A stretch of 64,000 nucleotides of DNA from Phycisphaerales bacterium (GCA_029260455.1 JAJDDF010000005.1:62001-126000), one strand, 5' to 3'. Positions 16,765 through 26,186 are shown, counted from the stretch's first letter. Notes: a model not told the origin generated them from the sequence alone. A program made the numbers and translations.

Positions 16765-19700
16765 GTGCCCAGGTCTATTGCTGAGTCATCTGTTGAGCCC
16801 AGGCTGCCTGCCAAATATGTTCCGAGCGAGCACGAGGATGGGATTCGTGCGCGCTGGGATGCGTCGGGGGCGTTTCATGCCGACCCCGGCAAGGTGTTGT
16901 CGGGCGAGAAGAAGCCTTATTGCATTTTGATCCCGCCGCCGAATGTGACGGGGCGGTTGCACCTTGGGCATGCGCTGAACAACAGCTTGCAGGACATTCT
17001 GGTGCGTGCACATCGGATGATGGGGTTTGAGACGCTGTGGATGCCGGGCACGGATCACGCGGCGATTTCTACGCAAGCGGTGGTGGACAAGCGGCTGATT
17101 GAAGCGGGCGAACCGGCGCTGAAGGATTACAAGCGGCTGGAGGCGGAGGGGAAGAAGGGGCGCGAGCAGTTCCTGAAGCTCGTGATGGATTGGTCCAAGG
17201 AGTATGAGGGCGCGATCACTGAGCAGTTGAAGCTGATGGGGTGTTCGTGTGACTGGGCGCGGCAGCGCTTCACGATGGATGAGGTGTGCGCGCGGGCGGT
17301 GCGCGAGGCGTTCTTTCGGCTGTTCAAAGATGGGCTGATCTATCGCGGCAAGCGCCTAGTCAACTGGGATCCGGCCACGCAGACGGCACTCGCGGATGAT
17401 GAAGTTGAGATGCAGGAGATTGATGGACACTTCTATTACATGAAGTATCCGGTGATTGATGATGCGGGGAAAGAGACCGGCGAATTTGTGACGGTGGCGA
17501 CGACGCGGCCCGAGACGTACTTGGGCGACACGGCGGTGGCGGTGAATCCGGGTGATCCCGAGCGGGCGAAGTTTATTGGGAAGAAGGTGTTGCTGCCGTT
17601 CGTTGGTCGCGTGATTCCGGTGATTGGCGATGATTATGTGGTGAAGCCTGATCCCAAGAGCACGGATGCGAAGGCGCAGTATGCGAGTGGGTTTTTGAAG
17701 GTGACGCCCGCGCATGATCCCAATGACTGGGACATTGGCCTTCGGCACAACCTTGAAGTGATCAACGTGATGGGACCTGATGCTGCGATTTCTGATCAGC
17801 ATGGGTGGACGGATACAGGCGATGCGAAGCAGTGGGTGGGGTTGAGTAGGGAGGACGCGCGGAGGCGAATAGTGCGCGCGTTCAAGGATTCGGGGTTGCT
17901 GGAGAAGCAGCGCGACTATCGGCATTCGGTGGGGCACAGCTATCGCAGTCATGTGCCGATTGAGCCGTGGTTGAGTGATCAGTGGTATTGCAAGGTGACG
18001 GATGAGAAGCTGGTTGGTTGGGCGCAGGAGGCGGTGGGGGGAGATGATTCTTCTTCTTCTTCTTCTTCCTCCAGTGGGGCGGGCGTCTCGCCCGCCTTTG
18101 GCATTCCAGAACGGCTGTCCATCCATCAGCGACGCCTGCCGCATTGGCAACTTGGTGGAAGCACATACTTTGTGACGTTCCGGGTTGCCTCAGGGGCGCT
18201 TACCGACTCTGAGAGACAGTTGGTTGTTGATGCATGCTTCCACTTTGATGGTGATCGAGCTGATGTACATTTGGTTGTAGTGATGCCTGACCATGTGCAT
18301 GTATTGATCTCGCCGCGCGAACGATCGGCCGGTGAGTGGTGGTCATTGCAAGACTTGATGCACAGTGTGAAGAGCTACACGTCACACGAGATCGGCAAGG
18401 GTCGTGGTGGGGGCGCGGTGTGGCAAGAGGAGTATTTCGATCGGCTTGTACGCGATGAGGATGAGTTCCGAGAGAAATGGAACTACATGTTGATGAATCC
18501 TGTGAAGGCGAGGATGTGCAGCGGGCCTGGGGAGTATGCATTTACAAGAAGAGGAGAGTGGAAGAAAGGCGGGCGGGACGCCCGCCCCACCGAGGGAGAG
18601 CCTGAGAGCAAGAAGCTCATCCACTTCCACCCCGAGCGCTACGAGAAGACATACACCAACTGGCACGAGAACCTGCGCGATTGGTGCATTTCGCGGCAGT
18701 TGTGGTGGGGGCATCGGATTCCGGTGTGGCGGAAAGAAGTGAAATCTGCGGACATCGATCGATCTGATACGGATCGGTGGGAGAAGCGTGGCTATGCCTG
18801 TCTTATGACGGACACGGAGATCATGATTTGCTTGCCGCCGATCTCAGGCTTTGACTGCACTGGAGATTGGGTCTCGGCTGAGGAAGAGGAAGCCTCGGTA
18901 ATCCGTGAACTGGAAGAATACGGTTTTCGTCAAGACCCCGATGTTCTCGACACATGGTTCTCTTCGGGGTTGTGGCCGATGTCGACGATGGGGTGGCCTG
19001 ATGCGGCACAGGCGGCGAAGGACACGGGCATTGGCGACATGTCGCAGTTGCTGGAAGCGTTCAATCCGACGGATGTGTTGAGTACTGCGCGGGAGATCAT
19101 CACTCTTTGGGTGAGCCGGATGGTGATGTTCAATAGGTACTTCTTGCAGGTAGGCGGGCGAGACGCCCGCCCCACTGGAGAAGGAGATGAACAAGGCAAG
19201 CCGGGGCGTGTGCCGGGCCGTGTTCCGTATCGGGATGTGTTCATCCACGCGATGATTCAGGATGGCGAGGGGCGCAAGATGAGCAAGTCCCTCGGCAATG
19301 GTGTCGATCCGCTCGACATCATCGAGACGCACGGGGCCGACGGCATGCGGTTTACGCTGTGCCACATGACGACGAATACGCAGGATGTGCGCATGCCGGT
19401 GGAGCGCAATGAGAAGACCGGCAAGGGCTCGAGCGCGAAGTTTGATCTGGGTCGAAACTTTGTGACCAAGCTGTTCAACGCGGCGCGGTTTGCGATTTCG
19501 AAATTGGATGAGGCGGAAACGCGCGGCACAGAGACGGTGATGCGCGGCGAGTTGTCATTGGTTGATCGGTGGATGTTGAGCCGCCTGGCGCGGACGGTGC
19601 AGGGCATTGAAGAATCGCTGAAGAGCTACGCGTTCAATGACATTGCGACGCAGTTGTATGACGTGTTGTGGCGGGATTATTGCGACTGGTATCTGGAATC

Positions 19701-20388
19701 GGTGAAGCCGACGGTGAGCACTTGTCCGAGGCAGCAGGCGGTGTTGCGGCAGGGCTTGGATGTGATCGTGCGGATTCTCCATCCGGTGTGCCCGTTTGTG
19801 ACGGAGTTGTTGTATGAACAACTCAAGGGCGTGCGCGCGGGGGATGTCGAAGGGATCACGCTTGGGGATGCGGAGTTGTGCTGCATCGCACCGTGGCCCA
19901 AGGTTGATACGGCGCTGGTTGATGAAGAGGCGGAGGCGACGTTTGAGTCGCTGCGCGGGTTGACGGAGGCGATGCGGCAACTGCGGGCGCAGCATGGCAT
20001 CGGGTTCAAGACGCCGATCGTGTTGTTTACTGATGAGGCGACCAAGGCGTTGATTGAGCGCGGCGGCGGCGTGGTGGAAACGCTTGCGAATATTGAGAGG
20101 GTGGCGACGGAGGCGCGGGTGAGCAGTGCGTTGCCATTTACGCATGATGGAACCGAGCACGCGATCTTTGCGGAAGGGCAACAAACGGACACGGCGGCGC
20201 TGAAGGCGCAGGTGGCCGAGACGATCGCGAAGCTGGAGAAGGATGTGAATGCATTGGAGGGTCGCTTGAAGAACACAGGGTATACGGACAAGGCACCGGC
20301 GCATCTGGTGCAGCAGACGCGGGATCAACTTGTGCAAAAGCAAAATGAATGTGATGCGGCGAAGAAACGCCTTGGAGAACTTGAGTGA
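16765..20388 (+). CDS. valS: Valyl-tRNA synthetase with in-frame RAYT and REP insertions
   Basis: A class I synthetase of 1207 residues that charges tRNA-Val. The HIGH-type motif HLGH is at 66-69, the editing domain at about 195-420, the DWCISRQLWWGHRIP block just after residue 635, KMSKS at 838-842, and the C-terminal coiled coil at about 1140-1207. Two segments are foreign. Residues about 427-617 carry a Ser run and a REP-associated transposase domain. Residues about 797-811 are encoded by a solitary REP. The native sequence resumes cleanly (QEAV, then IHFHPERYEKTY). I chose GTG at 16765 because GGGGAG precedes it by six bases; upstream codons look non-coding. Downstream it overlaps the next gene as GTGA. 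Frame and catalytic motifs are intact, so it is probably functional. Confidence 0.93.
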   Translation: MPRSIAESSVEPRLPAKYVPSEHEDGIRARWDASGAFHADPGKVLSGEKKPYCILIPPPNVTGRLHLGHALNNSLQDILVRAHRMMGFETLWMPGTDHAAISTQAVVDKRLIEAGEPALKDYKRLEAEGKKGREQFLKLVMDWSKEYEGAITEQLKLMGCSCDWARQRFTMDEVCARAVREAFFRLFKDGLIYRGKRLVNWDPATQTALADDEVEMQEIDGHFYYMKYPVIDDAGKETGEFVTVATTRPETYLGDTAVAVNPGDPERAKFIGKKVLLPFVGRVIPVIGDDYVVKPDPKSTDAKAQYASGFLKVTPAHDPNDWDIGLRHNLEVINVMGPDAAISDQHGWTDTGDAKQWVGLSREDARRRIVRAFKDSGLLEKQRDYRHSVGHSYRSHVPIEPWLSDQWYCKVTDEKLVGWAQEAVGGDDSSSSSSSSSGAGVSPAFGIPERLSIHQRRLPHWQLGGSTYFVTFRVASGALTDSERQLVVDACFHFDGDRADVHLVVVMPDHVHVLISPRERSAGEWWSLQDLMHSVKSYTSHEIGKGRGGGAVWQEEYFDRLVRDEDEFREKWNYMLMNPVKARMCSGPGEYAFTRRGEWKKGGRDARPTEGEPESKKLIHFHPERYEKTYTNWHENLRDWCISRQLWWGHRIPVWRKEVKSADIDRSDTDRWEKRGYACLMTDTEIMICLPPISGFDCTGDWVSAEEEEASVIRELEEYGFRQDPDVLDTWFSSGLWPMSTMGWPDAAQAAKDTGIGDMSQLLEAFNPTDVLSTAREIITLWVSRMVMFNRYFLQVGGRDARPTGEGDEQGKPGRVPGRVPYRDVFIHAMIQDGEGRKMSKSLGNGVDPLDIIETHGADGMRFTLCHMTTNTQDVRMPVERNEKTGKGSSAKFDLGRNFVTKLFNAARFAISKLDEAETRGTETVMRGELSLVDRWMLSRLARTVQGIEESLKSYAFNDIATQLYDVLWRDYCDWYLESVKPTVSTCPRQQAVLRQGLDVIVRILHPVCPFVTELLYEQLKGVRAGDVEGITLGDAELCCIAPWPKVDTALVDEEAEATFESLRGLTEAMRQLRAQHGIGFKTPIVLFTDEATKALIERGGGVVETLANIERVATEARVSSALPFTHDGTEHAIFAEGQQTDTAALKAQVAETIAKLEKDVNALEGRLKNTGYTDKAPAHLVQQTRDQLVQKQNECDAAKKRLGELE
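18048..18072 (+). repeat. TTC microsatellite encoding nine serines
   Basis: Seven tandem TTC units and a short TCC tail are read in the valS frame as Ser429-Ser437. They lie exactly at the left border of the RAYT insertion, where they may act as a flexible linker. Confidence 0.8.
18078..18096 (+). repeat. REP palindrome, left copy
   Basis: GGCGGGCG-TCT-CGCCCGCC, an 8-bp stem with a 3-base loop preceded by GTGG. It is the reverse complement of the right-hand copies, so together they form an inverted pair around the RAYT domain. Confidence 0.85.
18568..18586 (-). repeat. REP palindrome, right copy
   Basis: GGCGGGCG-GGA-CGCCCGCC followed by CCAC. It ends the RAYT block and is read in the valS frame as GGRDARPT. 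Orientation is opposite to the left copy. Confidence 0.85.
19153..19171 (-). repeat. Solitary REP palindrome in valS
   Basis: GGCGGGCG-AGA-CGCCCGCC followed by CCACT, an exact inverse of the left REP with its flank. It lies about 580 bases beyond the RAYT block and adds GGRDARPTG and a few residues between FNRYFLQV and the KMSKS region. Confidence 0.85.
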
Positions 20389-21464
20389 ATCGATTGATCG
20401 CATTGGCATTGGGTTGCGTGAGTGTTGTGTGTATTGCGCTGGGGTTTGGCGGGTGTGCATCGACATCGACGCGCGCTGGTGATGCGGTGGCACCGTCTGC
20501 GATGAGCGTGCCGATCGAAGTGCCGGTGTCGCGCGAGCCGTGGTCATTTGATGGTGCCAAGGGCGAGATCATTCGCACGCCGCACTACCGGTTGTATACG
20601 ACGGAGAAGGACACGGTGATTGTGCGCCGGATCGTTGTGTTTCTTGAGCATGCGCTTGTGCATTACCGCACAGCGCTGGTGCCATTACCGGAGCCGCCGC
20701 AACGGCTTGATACGTATTTGATGGACAATCGTGGGCAGTGGACGGCGCTTGCGGTGCGCATTGCGGGTGGGGCCGCGGAGACGTTTACGCGATTGCAGCG
20801 GGGCGGTTTTGCGACGCGCGGGATCGGACTCTATTACGACCTCGGTCTCTATGACACGCTTGCGATTGCGAGCCATGAGGGGTGGCATCAATACACGCAG
20901 CGGACTTTTCGGAGTGCGCTTCCGCCGTTACTTGAAGAAGGACTTGCGACGTACATGGAAGGCCATGGGTGGGAAGGCCCATCGCCGAGCTTCAAGCCTT
21001 GGGCGAATCTGGAGCGCTTTGAGCAGTTGGAGCGGGCAGCGAGGGGGAATCGATTGCGTTCACTTGGTCAGCTTGCGCAATCGGAACCGGGGGCACTGGT
21101 GCGTTCGTCATCACCAGGCGTGTCTGGCGGGCAGGATGCGCTGCTTGATTATTACGCTCAGGCGTGGGGGCTGATTCATTTTTTGCACGAAGGTGACGAC
21201 GGGCGCTATGCAGCATCGATGCGATTGATGCTCAAAGATGCGGCGTCTGGAGAATTGCCTCGGCGGGTTCGAAGTGTTCTTGGCCGGTCGGGGGCGGCGG
21301 CACTGGCTCGGCGTGATGCGAAGCCAGTGTTGCAGACGTATTTCGGCGACCTGACCCAGCTGGACAGCGGGTATCAGCGGTTTGTGGACCAGCTTGTCGC
21401 GCCGGGGGGGCGGGAAAAAGTGAGCGGCGGGCGGTCGCCCATTGCGGAGGGCGATGGGAGCTGA
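20385..21464 (+). CDS. Lipoprotein with HExxH metallopeptidase-like motif (DUF1570-like)
   Basis: A 359-residue exported lipoprotein. The signal peptide ends in a lipobox (GFGGC, Cys24). The middle contains SHEGWHQYTQRTF, an HExxH zinc motif (about residues 167-171), followed 20 residues later by LLEEGLATYMEG, whose Glu is the expected third ligand. This matches gluzincin-like peptidases of the MA clan and the planctomycete DUF1570 type. The start GTG overlaps the stop of valS (GTGA). The C-terminus is helical with no other recognisable domain. Substrate unknown. Confidence 0.7.
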   Translation: MNRLIALALGCVSVVCIALGFGGCASTSTRAGDAVAPSAMSVPIEVPVSREPWSFDGAKGEIIRTPHYRLYTTEKDTVIVRRIVVFLEHALVHYRTALVPLPEPPQRLDTYLMDNRGQWTALAVRIAGGAAETFTRLQRGGFATRGIGLYYDLGLYDTLAIASHEGWHQYTQRTFRSALPPLLEEGLATYMEGHGWEGPSPSFKPWANLERFEQLERAARGNRLRSLGQLAQSEPGALVRSSSPGVSGGQDALLDYYAQAWGLIHFLHEGDDGRYAASMRLMLKDAASGELPRRVRSVLGRSGAAALARRDAKPVLQTYFGDLTQLDSGYQRFVDQLVAPGGREKVSGGRSPIAEGDGS

Positions 21465-21545
21465 GATAAGCCCGATAATCGCGGCTCCACAAGGGGTGAG
21501 CAGGTAAACCTTCAACTTCGAGGCGGGTTGAAGTATCATTGTGAT

Positions 21546-22196
21546 ATGGACACAGCAGGTTCCCAGGATGGATCGATGGGCGCGTCAGGCGTGAGTACTG
21601 GCCCGGGGATGCAGCGCGCCGAGCCTGTGGTGCAGATTCGCCTCGCCCAGCCGGGCGATCAGGACGCGGTGACGCGGATTTTTCAGGCGAGTGAGTTGTT
21701 TGTGGGTTCTCAAGAGACGCCTGATGATCCGGGTGACGATATTTTCGATCTGCGAAAGCATTACGACGTTGGGGCATCAGATGCGCCGACGGATGGGGCT
21801 GGTGAAGGCAGTGATGCGGCATTGGCAACGGGGTTGCCAAGTGAAGAGCACCCTGCGGTGTTGTGGGTTGCGGAGCATCCTGTGGCTGGCGTGGTAGGTA
21901 TGGTCGGGTTGCGGCACATGAGTGATGATGTTGTAGAGATGCGCAGGCTGCGCGTTGAGAGTGCATTCCGTGGGCAGGGCATCGGGAGTGCGCTTGTGCG
22001 GCACGCGACGAAAGTGTGCGCAGAGCGGTCCTATCTGAAAGTGCAGCTTGATACATATATTGAGCGGGCATCTGCGATTCGCTTGTTCGAGCGTGCGGGG
22101 TTTGTTCTTGCACGAACGAAGCCAAGCGAGAACGGCCTGCACGCGAGATTGGATTTTTATCTTGACCTGTATCGGGATCAGCCTGGCAAGAATTAA
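21546..22196 (+). CDS. GNAT-family N-acetyltransferase
   Basis: A 216-residue GNAT acetyltransferase that should transfer an acetyl group from acetyl-CoA to an amine. The acetyl-CoA loop is in RVESAFRGQGIGSALVRHA (R/Q-x-x-G-x-G/A motif), and the last strands are present (IRLFERAGFVLARTK). The N-terminal 30 residues are low complexity. ATG at 21546 is preferred over an upstream TTG. It stands alone, with tRNA-Gly downstream, so the substrate cannot be guessed. Confidence 0.8.
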   Translation: MDTAGSQDGSMGASGVSTGPGMQRAEPVVQIRLAQPGDQDAVTRIFQASELFVGSQETPDDPGDDIFDLRKHYDVGASDAPTDGAGEGSDAALATGLPSEEHPAVLWVAEHPVAGVVGMVGLRHMSDDVVEMRRLRVESAFRGQGIGSALVRHATKVCAERSYLKVQLDTYIERASAIRLFERAGFVLARTKPSENGLHARLDFYLDLYRDQPGKN

Positions 22197-22283
22197 TGGC
22201 ATGCAAAGGGTATGTTGTGTATGAATGATGATTCAGACGAGTGAATCCAGATGCACTTGCGATGAATAGGTTGAATGACACAT

Positions 22284-22355
22284 GCGGGCGTAGCTCAATG
22301 GTAGAGCGTCAGCCTTCCAAGCTGAATGTTGTCGGTTCGAGTCCGATCGCCCGCT
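22284..22355 (+). tRNA. tRNA-Gly (anticodon UCC)
   Basis: The 72-base cloverleaf has acceptor GCGGGCG/CGCCCGC, D-arm GCTC/GAGC, and anticodon stem TCAGC/GCTGA. The loop CTTCCAA gives anticodon TCC, and the T-arm is GTCGG/CCGAT around TTCGAGT. CCA is not encoded. Confidence 0.95.
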
Positions 22356-22439
22356 CTTGATTCTCCATGTGTCAATGTGTTGCTAAGTGTTGCTGAGCAA
22401 CGCGCATAGTGAAAAGAGTTCTCATCCAGGACGCGAACC

Positions 22440-23225
22440 ATGAGTAACGCCTTTGTCCCACGCGTCGGCGGAATCCTCAGCGCCGACATCGCCGTTCCCG
22501 AACACGAGCGTGAAATGCGCTTCTACTCACACGTACTCAGCACGGGAGAGAATCCGCTTTGGCGCGAGGATTTGATGAACAATCTGGGCATGCCGGTCAT
22601 CGGCTTGGGCGCACGCAGTGCGGAGTATGCTCACCTTCCGCTCCAATGGATGCCGCACATTCAGGTTGCTGATGTCGCAGCCAGTGTGGAGCATGCGCTG
22701 GATGTGGGCGGGAAAGAGCTCATGCTTGATGAGAAGAATCAATGGGCGGTGCTGCTCGATCCGAATGGGGCGGCGTTCGGGATCATGCCAGTCGTTTCTG
22801 TGGAGGACGTCACCCCACCTGACAGCGCCGCATCGCGCGACGCTGCAGCGCGTGTGGGATGCATCTCTTGGCTCGATCTGACGGTCGCCGACGCCTCGGC
22901 AACCCGGGACTTCTATCAACAGGTCGTTGGCTGGTCGGTGCAGGATGTCGAGATGGAGAACGCGGGCGAGCGCTACGCCGACTACAACATGCTCGGCGCA
23001 GATGGAAGCCCGGCGGCGGGCGTCTGCCATGCGCGCGGCGTCAACCTGGGTCTGCCACCTGTCTGGTTGATCTACCTCCCCGTTGGCGACCTTGCCGAAA
23101 GTCTCCGTCGCGTACGAGAGGGAGGGGGCAAAGTCATCAAGGAGACACGGGGGACCGATGGGAAATACGAATGTGCAGTGGTTCAGGATCCGGTTGGGGC
23201 ATGGCTGGCGCTGGCGCCGGGATGA
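22440..23225 (+). CDS. Two-domain VOC (glyoxalase/dioxygenase-like) protein
   Basis: A 261-residue protein of two vicinal-oxygen-chelate domains in tandem (about 10-120 and 138-258). Each has the beta-alpha-beta-beta-beta pattern: PLQWMPHIQVADVAASVEHAL and GCISWLDLTVADASATRDFYQQVVGW, with DPNGAAFGIM and DPVGAWLALAP at the domain ends. Metal ligands differ between the halves, so one half may have lost its metal. Similar proteins include antibiotic-resistance and hydroxylase-like VOCs, so the reaction is unknown. Confidence 0.8.
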   Translation: MSNAFVPRVGGILSADIAVPEHEREMRFYSHVLSTGENPLWREDLMNNLGMPVIGLGARSAEYAHLPLQWMPHIQVADVAASVEHALDVGGKELMLDEKNQWAVLLDPNGAAFGIMPVVSVEDVTPPDSAASRDAAARVGCISWLDLTVADASATRDFYQQVVGWSVQDVEMENAGERYADYNMLGADGSPAAGVCHARGVNLGLPPVWLIYLPVGDLAESLRRVREGGGKVIKETRGTDGKYECAVVQDPVGAWLALAPG

Positions 23226-23843
23226 AGAAGGTGCAGCGGCTTACAGGGCGTTGCACCTGACAGCGCGATTCGTGCGCCGCAGGTGAACGCCAGGGCATGA
23301 AGTGCAAATCCACCATCAACCTCAGAGGTGAAGCGGCGCTCCATGAGCTCGAAAACAGCTACGACAGCACTCCCTGGCTACAGGCGACAGCAACTGTCAA
23401 GGACGTGACATCCCTGTATGCCCTTCGACAAGCCGATAATCACACGCTGGACGTGTTCCGACAACTCATGCCAATGATTAACGACAACGCGCAGTGCTTC
23501 TGTATCCGTCTGTATCGCATTGTTCCCCTGTGTTGCTGTCGTCTGCGCAACCACGCCCGAAGCGCTCAGAATGCGGCGTTTCGGGGATGGCTTGCAGTTT
23601 CCCAGGATGAATGTCGCCGGTTCGATTCCGGGTGGAGCCGCAACCGATTACCGGTACGTCCAATTGTTGCGCAGACACGACAGATCGCCGGGTCGCCGTC
23701 GTTGATTCTTGCAACTGAGCGAAGCCGTGCATTCTCATGCTTACGAAGCCGAAGCATTTCATGATCTGCGCGATAACAGGTGGTGTTGCCACACACCTGA
23801 GCATTCGGCAGATGAACTGACGATTTCGAGGGGGAGACTTAGA
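23226..23843. other. 618-base region with no supported gene
   Basis: The open frames here are short, rich in Cys and Arg, and show no family features. The one structure I see is a stretch at 23572-23642 that resembles the 3' half of a glycine tRNA. The last 20 bases carry the GGGGAG ribosome binding site of the chemoreceptor gene. Confidence 0.5.
23572..23642 (+). pseudogene. tRNA-Gly-like remnant
   Basis: A T-arm-like GCCGG TTCGATT CCGGG is preceded by CAGTTTCCCA, as in glycine tRNAs with anticodon CCC. TGCGGC at the left end can pair with GCCGCA at the right end. The anticodon stem does not pair, so it cannot be a working tRNA. It resembles the 3' half of tRNA-Gly and may be a degenerate copy or an old integration scar. 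Confidence 0.3.
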
Positions 23844-26186
23844 ATGCTTAAAGTACGACCGCGTCATTGGACAATGGCCACGAAGCTGATTGCCCTGTCA
23901 CTGTTCATCGGGCTGGGCACGCTAGCGATTATCGGATCGCTCAGTCTGAATCGAAGCAGTTCGGCGCTACTAAGTCAGCAATCCCGCTCACTCGATGCGC
24001 TTCGGACATCGCGTCAGAAACACATTGAGCAGTACTTCGAGATCATCCGCGAGCAGATCTACAACTTCGCTCAGAACAGGATGGTAACGCAGGCCACTGA
24101 TGAATTTGCCACGGCCTTCGCCAAGATTCCCAACGAGGTGCAATGGGACACCGACTCGGGGAGCGATATTCATCGCGCAGTGGCAGGCTATTACGACAAT
24201 GAGTTCAAGCCACGTCTGGAGGAGGCTGAACAGCCTTGGCGCGGAACAGCAAAATACGTTCCCGAGTCAACACCAGGCCGCATTCTGCAGTCGATGTACA
24301 TTGCGAACAACCCGAATCCTGTAGGCGAGAAGCTGCGTCTTGACAGAGCGGAAACAGCGTGTTCATACAACGATTTGCACAGCGTCTACCATCCACGTAT
24401 TCGCGATTTCTTGGAGTCGTTCGGGTACTACGACATCTTCCTGTTCGATCTCGAAGGAAACCTCACGTACTCCGTCTTTAAGGAGACGGACTATGCCACA
24501 AACTTCCTGACCGGTCCCTACCGGACCACCAATTTCAGCGATGTGTATCGCGCTGCGCGTGACGCCTTGTCAGCGGGCGAAGTGTTCATCGAGGACTTCA
24601 AGCACTACGAACCGAGTTACGGCGCGCCCGCCAGCTTCATCGGGTCACCAGTGTTCCGAGATGGGACAAAGGTCGGCGTCGTAGTCTTCCAGATGCCTGT
24701 CGACAATATCAACGAGATTATGGGCGAGACGGCAGGACTCGGTGAGACCGGTGAGACGTATCTCGTTGGGTCCGACTTTCTGATGCGCTGCAACAGCCGG
24801 CATTCCGAGGACTCTACGATTCTGAGTCGAGAAGTCAGAACGGACGCGGTCAAGACAGCATTCGAGACTCACAACTCCGGCACAGTGATTCAGAGCACCT
24901 ACAGCGGGACCGAGACGCTGGCTGCATATTCCCCGGTTGAGATCGATGGCCTGGATTGGGGTATGGTCGCGGAGATATCCATGAAGGAGGTTACGGCACC
25001 CGCCGTCTCGCTACGGAATCAGATCGCGATCGTCGGCCTGATCGTGAGCGCGGTGATCGCCTGTGTTGCGTTCTTCTTCTCACGGACGATCGTGGGACCG
25101 GTGCACCGCCTCGTTGCAGTCTTCCTTTCAATGGCAGAGGGTGATTTGACGCAACGACTTGAAGTGACCAGCCAAGATGAAATTGGACGCCTCAGCGAGT
25201 CGTTCAATTCGTTTCGGGACAAGTTGTCGACGATGCTTCAGAATATCAATGTCGGCACTGTTGAAATCACCGCTGGATCGACTCAGGTGGCTTCATCGAG
25301 CCAGACGATGGCTGAAGGCGCGTGCTCTCAGGCTGCGAGTCTTGAGGAGATATCCAGTTCTCTTGAAGAGATCTCGAGCATGACGCGGATGAATGCAGAC
25401 AATGCTTCCACGGCAGCGAGTCTCTCAGAGACTGCCCAGAGCACCGCGGACAAAGGCCAAGCACAGATGGTTCAGATGCTCGAGGCAGTTGTCGAAACCA
25501 AGGCGGCAAGTGACGAGATATCCAAAGTCATCAAGGTCATTGACAGCATCTCATTCCAGACCAACCTGCTTGCACTCAACGCGGCGATCGAATCAGAGGG
25601 GGCCGGTGAATTCGGCAAGCGTTTCGCCATCGTAGCAGAGGAGGTGCGCGCCCTTGCTCAGCGTAGCGCTGATGCGTCTCAGGAAACCTCGCGGATGATC
25701 GAAAAATCAATCCAACGGGCCACCCGCGCCGCGGAGATTTCCGAGCAGGTGGGTGGGGCCCTCGATGAAATCGTCTCGGGTACACGGCAGGTCAATGAGC
25801 TCGTATCAAGCATCGCGTCGGCATCACAGGAACAGGCTGATGGAATCGGCCAGATCAATCTTGGCGTCACCCAGCTTGATACCGTCACCCAGGAAAACGC
25901 TGCAAGTTCCGACGGGCTCGCCGTTGCCGCCGAGCGCACCGCAAGCCAGGTCAGTGACCTGCGCACTTTGATGACCCAATTCAAGACTGGGCATCAGGAC
26001 GTCGAGGTGGTACCGATCGATGCCGGTGCGAGCACATCGTCGGTCAGGGCGGCATCGACTGCACCTGCCGCGCAAAGTTATGTGAACTCTCAGGCCAACA
26101 CCAAGGCCGCTTCTGCAATTCCAGTCTGCACTCCCAGTGCGGAGGACGAGTTTCTGCCAGTGGATGACGATGACATGGGATTCTGA
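23844..26186 (+). CDS. Methyl-accepting chemotaxis protein
   Basis: A 780-residue transmembrane chemoreceptor. TM1 is at about residues 12-34, a Cache-like periplasmic sensor of about 350 residues follows, then TM2 (about 393-415), a HAMP domain (about 416-470, [21 protein letters not shown]), and a cytoplasmic signalling domain. Its tip contains [17 protein letters not shown], close to the canonical hairpin sequence. The start at 23844 has GGGGAG upstream; earlier codons are non-conserved. Its stop TGA overlaps the ATG of a triple-CheW gene (TGATG), so receptor and coupling protein are made together. The ligand is unknown. Confidence 0.93.
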   Translation: MLKVRPRHWTMATKLIALSLFIGLGTLAIIGSLSLNRSSSALLSQQSRSLDALRTSRQKHIEQYFEIIREQIYNFAQNRMVTQATDEFATAFAKIPNEVQWDTDSGSDIHRAVAGYYDNEFKPRLEEAEQPWRGTAKYVPESTPGRILQSMYIANNPNPVGEKLRLDRAETACSYNDLHSVYHPRIRDFLESFGYYDIFLFDLEGNLTYSVFKETDYATNFLTGPYRTTNFSDVYRAARDALSAGEVFIEDFKHYEPSYGAPASFIGSPVFRDGTKVGVVVFQMPVDNINEIMGETAGLGETGETYLVGSDFLMRCNSRHSEDSTILSREVRTDAVKTAFETHNSGTVIQSTYSGTETLAAYSPVEIDGLDWGMVAEISMKEVTAPAVSLRNQIAIVGLIVSAVIACVAFFFSRTIVGPVHRLVAVFLSMAEGDLTQRLEVTSQDEIGRLSESFNSFRDKLSTMLQNINVGTVEITAGSTQVASSSQTMAEGACSQAASLEEISSSLEEISSMTRMNADNASTAASLSETAQSTADKGQAQMVQMLEAVVETKAASDEISKVIKVIDSISFQTNLLALNAAIESEGAGEFGKRFAIVAEEVRALAQRSADASQETSRMIEKSIQRATRAAEISEQVGGALDEIVSGTRQVNELVSSIASASQEQADGIGQINLGVTQLDTVTQENAASSDGLAVAAERTASQVSDLRTLMTQFKTGHQDVEVVPIDAGASTSSVRAASTAPAAQSYVNSQANTKAASAIPVCTPSAEDEFLPVDDDDMGF

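Larger units (their letters stand above)
18041..18616 (+). mobile_element. RAYT (REP-associated tyrosine transposase) module inserted in valS
   Basis: This block inside valS encodes a Y1/HUH transposase of the TnpA-REP family in the same frame as the synthetase. Visible family features are RRLPHWQLGGSTYFVTFR at the start, the metal-binding HUH motif MPDHVHVLIS (His510 and His512 in valS numbering), and the closing block WQEEYFDRLVRDEDEFREKW...NYMLMNPVKA, where Tyr557 or Tyr574 should be the nucleophile. Inverted REP palindromes flank it at 18078-18096 and 18568-18586. RAYTs cut and join such REPs in enterobacteria. It has no start or stop of its own, so it can only be made as part of the synthetase unless an internal start is used. 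Confidence 0.88.

Noticed and set aside
18041-18616. Intein in valS
   Set aside because: No intein splice-site Cys/Ser...HN motifs or endonuclease blocks; the insert is a HUH-type transposase.
19555-20547. 330-residue open frame antisense to valS
   Set aside because: Arg/His-rich shadow of the coding strand with no domain.
21429-21440. GGGCGGTCGCCC palindrome at the end of the lipoprotein gene
   Set aside because: It lacks the 8-bp GGCGGGCG arm and CCAC flank of the REPs in valS.
23297-23764. 155-residue open frame in the intergenic region
   Set aside because: Rich in Cys and Arg, no family features, overlaps a tRNA-like remnant and runs into the chemoreceptor start.
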